64,000 nucleotides of DNA from Oreohelix idahoensis. Taxonomy: Eukaryota > Mollusca > Gastropoda > Stylommatophora > Oreohelicidae. This document shows positions 61,526 to 64,000 of this stretch, one piece after another (position 1 is the first letter of the stretch; every line of letters starts with the position of its first letter). The stretch covers positions 248,001 through 312,000 of the forward strand of contig JAMPIV010019831.1 in NCBI GenBank assembly GCA_024509875.1. The letters run 5' to 3'. Below the pieces are notes generated by a model that was given only the letters and a program-made list of their open reading frames with translations, was not told the origin of the DNA and made no database searches. The translations under genes and the position numbers were made by a program.

Positions 61526-62498
61526 TGTGGCCGGGTAGGGTAGTGGGGATTGCTGTTTTGAATCGAGAGTATTAGATTTTGATTACTAGCTAGCCTGCTA
61601 GAGGTGATGATTTCTCTCTACAGACTTACAGGAATTTACCAGGTTCGGGGACAATCCTCTAAGGTGTAGTATTAGAGCAGATGTGTTTTATTTATATAAT
61701 TTACCAGCAAGAGTAGTTATTGTTCATTTATTCTTTCCTTCTTTCCTCTCATGAATGCATGGCAAAGCAAATGAGTGACGACCTGCCTTTAGTATAAAGG
61801 TGACTTTTATTTAATTATAACGTAATTACAAGTCGACATGGCAAAACTTCATAAGACACATATGACAATTATTCTTCTTCATAATGCCACATTTTCAAGT
61901 AAGTGCATACCAGTAGTGCAAATAGGGGTTATTCTGCTTCTTCAGGATATAAAATTTACCATATCTCCGCCTGATATGTTACTGCTTCATCAAAACAAAT
62001 CAATCCTGCATGTACATTTGAACAGATTTCTTTCAGCCATTGTTCCCTTTCTAAATCTGCAACGATCTTTCGATGTCGGCAGGGTTAATAATTTTATAGT
62101 AATTAGTTCCTACTTACAGTCTTCGAATATAGAGTTTAAATACACACAAAATGCACTTTGAAGAGAACATGCCATCATTCCTGGAATTTCTAATTCTTCT
62201 TGAATAACTTTCATGCAGTAAAACCACTGCGTTATCAGCACAAACTTGCTCCTTCCTAGCTAGACGCGTCCTTTTTCTCTAACTAATTAGGTTGCTGGTG
62301 AAATTATTCGCGTCCCTTCTACATTTTTCTGAGCTCACGATTGGATAAAAATCACGTGACGTATGCTTGGCGAAGCGAAGCTTAGCCTGGTTTAATTAAA
62401 CATCTGCGCCAAGACTTTCTTTAATCTTCTGTTTCTATAAATATTTATTTTATGTTAATATAGCCTGTATCTAAAAACTTACGGTATACGCGGTTACA
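61526..62498 (-). repeat. 5' LTR of gypsy2
   Basis: Right copy of the 973-bp LTR, upstream of gag on the minus strand. In the element it carries the promoter. It is adjacent to the target duplication ATAG at 62499. Confidence 0.93.
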
Positions 62499-64000
62499 AT
62501 AGCAAACCAAGAGAAGTGCCGGATAAGAACACAGAACGGTTGGGAAATGAAGGTAGAACCGCTAGGAGTGTGGAGAAACATAATAGGATCTGGTCAGCAA
62601 AATGTCACAATAAAGGAAGAAGGTAATAGGAATAGACCATGGACAAGTCAGGTTAGGACAACAGTCCAGAAACAGGAAAACATACAGAGAGACAGGGTCA
62701 GCGTTGGTACACAGGAACCAGAAACACACGAAACGCAGATGATTAGTGCCGAAACACAAACTGAGATTGATACTGTAGCGTCACACTTGGGGCAAGCACA
62801 CAATGAGAAAGACGTCATGAGAGAAAATGAAACATGGTCACATGGGTTAGACAATACGAGAAAGTCTAAGATTCCACTCAGTGTAAAAAGGATGAACCAA
62901 CAAACGGCTAAAGTAGTGATACCACAGCATAGGGATAGCATCGAGTTAAAGAATACGAAAGATGAACTGATGCAGATAATACTGAAAGAGAAAGTAAGAT
63001 CAGCGAAGGTGGACAATAGGAAAGAGAAGATAGAAGAAGTACAGGACGTGGACACATCCTATAGGCGTCCAAGAGCAGTACGGAAGACAAGACTGGAAGA
63101 GATAAGTACAGTACACGAAAAGTACCAGCTTGACATAGAATCAGAATTCGATTCGTCAAGTGGGAAGGAGGATAGAGTTATGCACTCCGACGAATATGGA
63201 TACAGGTCGGACGAGCTCGAGCATATAACGGACGACGAAGGCCGTAGAATATATTGGCCAAAAAATGAGAAAAGTGATCCTGGATGTATAAATCAGATAA
63301 AGAAAATTGAAGAAACAGATATGGAGGACACAGATAATGATGATTACAAAGAAGAGGATAGATCAACCAGGAGAAAAAGTCGACAGACAGTTAATGAAGC
63401 AGAAAATAGCAGTAGACGTAGATGGTCATCAGAATCGGTATCGACTAACTCAGACAGTGTAGTGTCTGAGGAGAGTGACGGTAGTAACAGACACAAAAGC
63501 ACTTTTAGAAGAGAAGAGAGTAGTACAGGAAGTAAGGAAGAAGGGAGTAAATGTGGAGATAGTAGTAGAGAAAGGGAGTTTCCAATATACAATCTGGAGA
63601 AAATAAAAGCAGACAATGCAGAAATGTGGATGCGACATGCAGAGACAATCAGGCAGACTGCATGGAGGGAGGCGGATAAACGATCGAAAGAGAAGCTTGG
63701 ATGTATAAATCAGATAAATACGAAGGAAATTACCAAAATAGTTGAACCAAGCATGGATGAGTTGAAAAATGTAATAGAAGCCACCATAAAGCGGCCTGAT
63801 TTTAACTTCTCAAGAAGCATGGTTTGGAGAGTACTAGAGGGAAAGTATCATACAAACTTTCCACAAACAAGAATTGAAATTGATATGGTTCTGACGAAAA
63901 TGATAGATGATGCAAACAGGAAAAGGTGGATAGAAAAGGCAGAGCAGGCAAATCGTCATCGAAGTCAGAAGAGAAATAAAGGAAAAAGAAAATATAGATA
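62499..64000 (+). CDS. Long open frame of gypsy3, unrecognised, runs off right edge
   Basis: From 62499 (in frame with 50310-50379 after removing gypsy2 and one ATAG) to the last base there is no stop: about 500 codons, over 520 with the left piece. The first part (NQEKCRIRTQNGWEMKVEPL onward) may be the tail of Gag. The rest is very rich in Glu, Lys, Arg, Ser and Asp (RRKSRQTVNEAENSSRRRWS; SVVSEESDGSNRHKST) with predicted helices. The heptapeptide-like GCINQI occurs twice (near 63285 and 63700). Near the edge it becomes more globular (IEATIKRPDFNFSRSMVWRV). I see no protease, RT or integrase motif. A frame that long without stop codons is strong evidence of coding. Confidence 0.7.
   Translation, partial: MANQEKCRIRTQNGWEMKVEPLGVWRNIIGSGQQNVTIKEEGNRNRPWTSQVRTTVQKQENIQRDRVSVGTQEPETHETQMISAETQTEIDTVASHLGQAHNEKDVMRENETWSHGLDNTRKSKIPLSVKRMNQQTAKVVIPQHRDSIELKNTKDELMQIILKEKVRSAKVDNRKEKIEEVQDVDTSYRRPRAVRKTRLEEISTVHEKYQLDIESEFDSSSGKEDRVMHSDEYGYRSDELEHITDDEGRRIYWPKNEKSDPGCINQIKKIEETDMEDTDNDDYKEEDRSTRRKSRQTVNEAENSSRRRWSSESVSTNSDSVVSEESDGSNRHKSTFRREESSTGSKEEGSKCGDSSREREFPIYNLEKIKADNAEMWMRHAETIRQTAWREADKRSKEKLGCINQINTKEITKIVEPSMDELKNVIEATIKRPDFNFSRSMVWRVLEGKYHTNFPQTRIEIDMVLTKMIDDANRKRWIEKAEQANRHRSQKRNKGKRKYR

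Larger units (their letters stand above)
50380..62498 (-). mobile_element. Complete Ty3/gypsy element (gypsy2), 12.1 kb
   Basis: LTRs of exactly 973 bp (50380-51352 and 61526-62498) start TGTGGCCGGG and end GGTTACA on the plus strand. The 4-mer ATAG at 50376-50379 and 62499-62502 is the target duplication. I noticed one base difference between the LTRs (50493, A, against 61633, G, approximate positions), so the insertion is very recent. The minus strand holds gag, pol in the usual order protease, RT, RNase H, integrase, and a third ORF, then 3.4 kb without recognised genes. The primer site TTTGGTGCCGTATGACC lies just inside the 5' LTR. Confidence 0.93.
47771..64000 (+). mobile_element. Ty3/gypsy element (gypsy3), partial, off right edge
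   Basis: A left LTR (47771-48617), primer site, long leader, Gag-like fragment and an open frame running off the edge at 64000. It is split by gypsy2 (50380-62498) with the 4-bp duplication ATAG. The Gag fragment resembles Gag of gypsy2 (the KTITGTLARVDNSAKY stretch against KITETLQKNDNYAKF), and both use TTGGTGCCGTA as primer-site start, so the two elements are relatives in opposite orientation. The second LTR is not in the window. Confidence 0.8.

Overview
The window is animal nuclear DNA, most likely from an invertebrate with a large, repeat-rich genome. It is AT-rich, has eukaryotic non-LTR and LTR retrotransposons, a Tc1-type transposon and pol III SINEs, and has no operons or bacterial signals. 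I cannot name the species. I found no host protein gene, rRNA gene, intact tRNA gene or CRISPR array that I could defend. Almost every base belongs to a mobile element or lies between two of them.

Layout. 1-1561: leader and 5' LTR of a Gmr1-like LTR element (minus strand) running off the left edge. 1562-45580: a head-to-tail row of I-type LINEs of two families, called A and B here, all on the plus strand: A1, B1, A2, A3, B2, A4. At all five internal boundaries lies the same decamer, CTGTACTGAA. B1 (2801-19970) is opened by a Tc1 transposon, which is itself split by a complete Gmr1-like retrotransposon (4361-14129); B1 also carries an RTE LINE (15193-16191) and a 2.6-kb solo LTR (17159-19770). 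B2 (24126-40596) carries a short GAA-tailed retroposon and a restriction-like-endonuclease (REL) LINE, which is split by a non-autonomous LTR element (28642-34706). A4 carries a tRNA-type SINE. 45581-47770: unassigned DNA, a LINE A fragment (A5) and the endonuclease end of an RTE element. 47771-64000: a Ty3/gypsy element on the plus strand running off the right edge (gypsy3), with a complete 12.1-kb Ty3/gypsy element (gypsy2, 50380-62498, minus strand) inserted in its coding region.

The insertions give a relative order. In one nest a LINE came first, then Tc1, then the Gmr1-like element; in another B2, then the REL LINE, then the non-autonomous LTR element; in a third RTE, then gypsy3, then gypsy2. 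The innermost elements look youngest. The Gmr1-like copy has an uninterrupted 1623-codon frame, two 1338-bp LTRs and a 5-bp target duplication. Gypsy2 has two 973-bp LTRs that differ at one base I noticed, and its two frame breaks both fall in homopolymers. The LINEs are decayed.

The most interesting signals are: the shared decamer at every A/B LINE boundary, which suggests target-site preference; 5' inversions of the twin-priming type in both B copies; the Gmr1-type order with integrase before reverse transcriptase; a non-autonomous LTR element with an orphan 446-codon frame and a train of short hairpins in each LTR; a third ORF joined to gypsy2 pol by a TAATG overlap; and an unrecognised frame of more than 500 codons running off the right edge.
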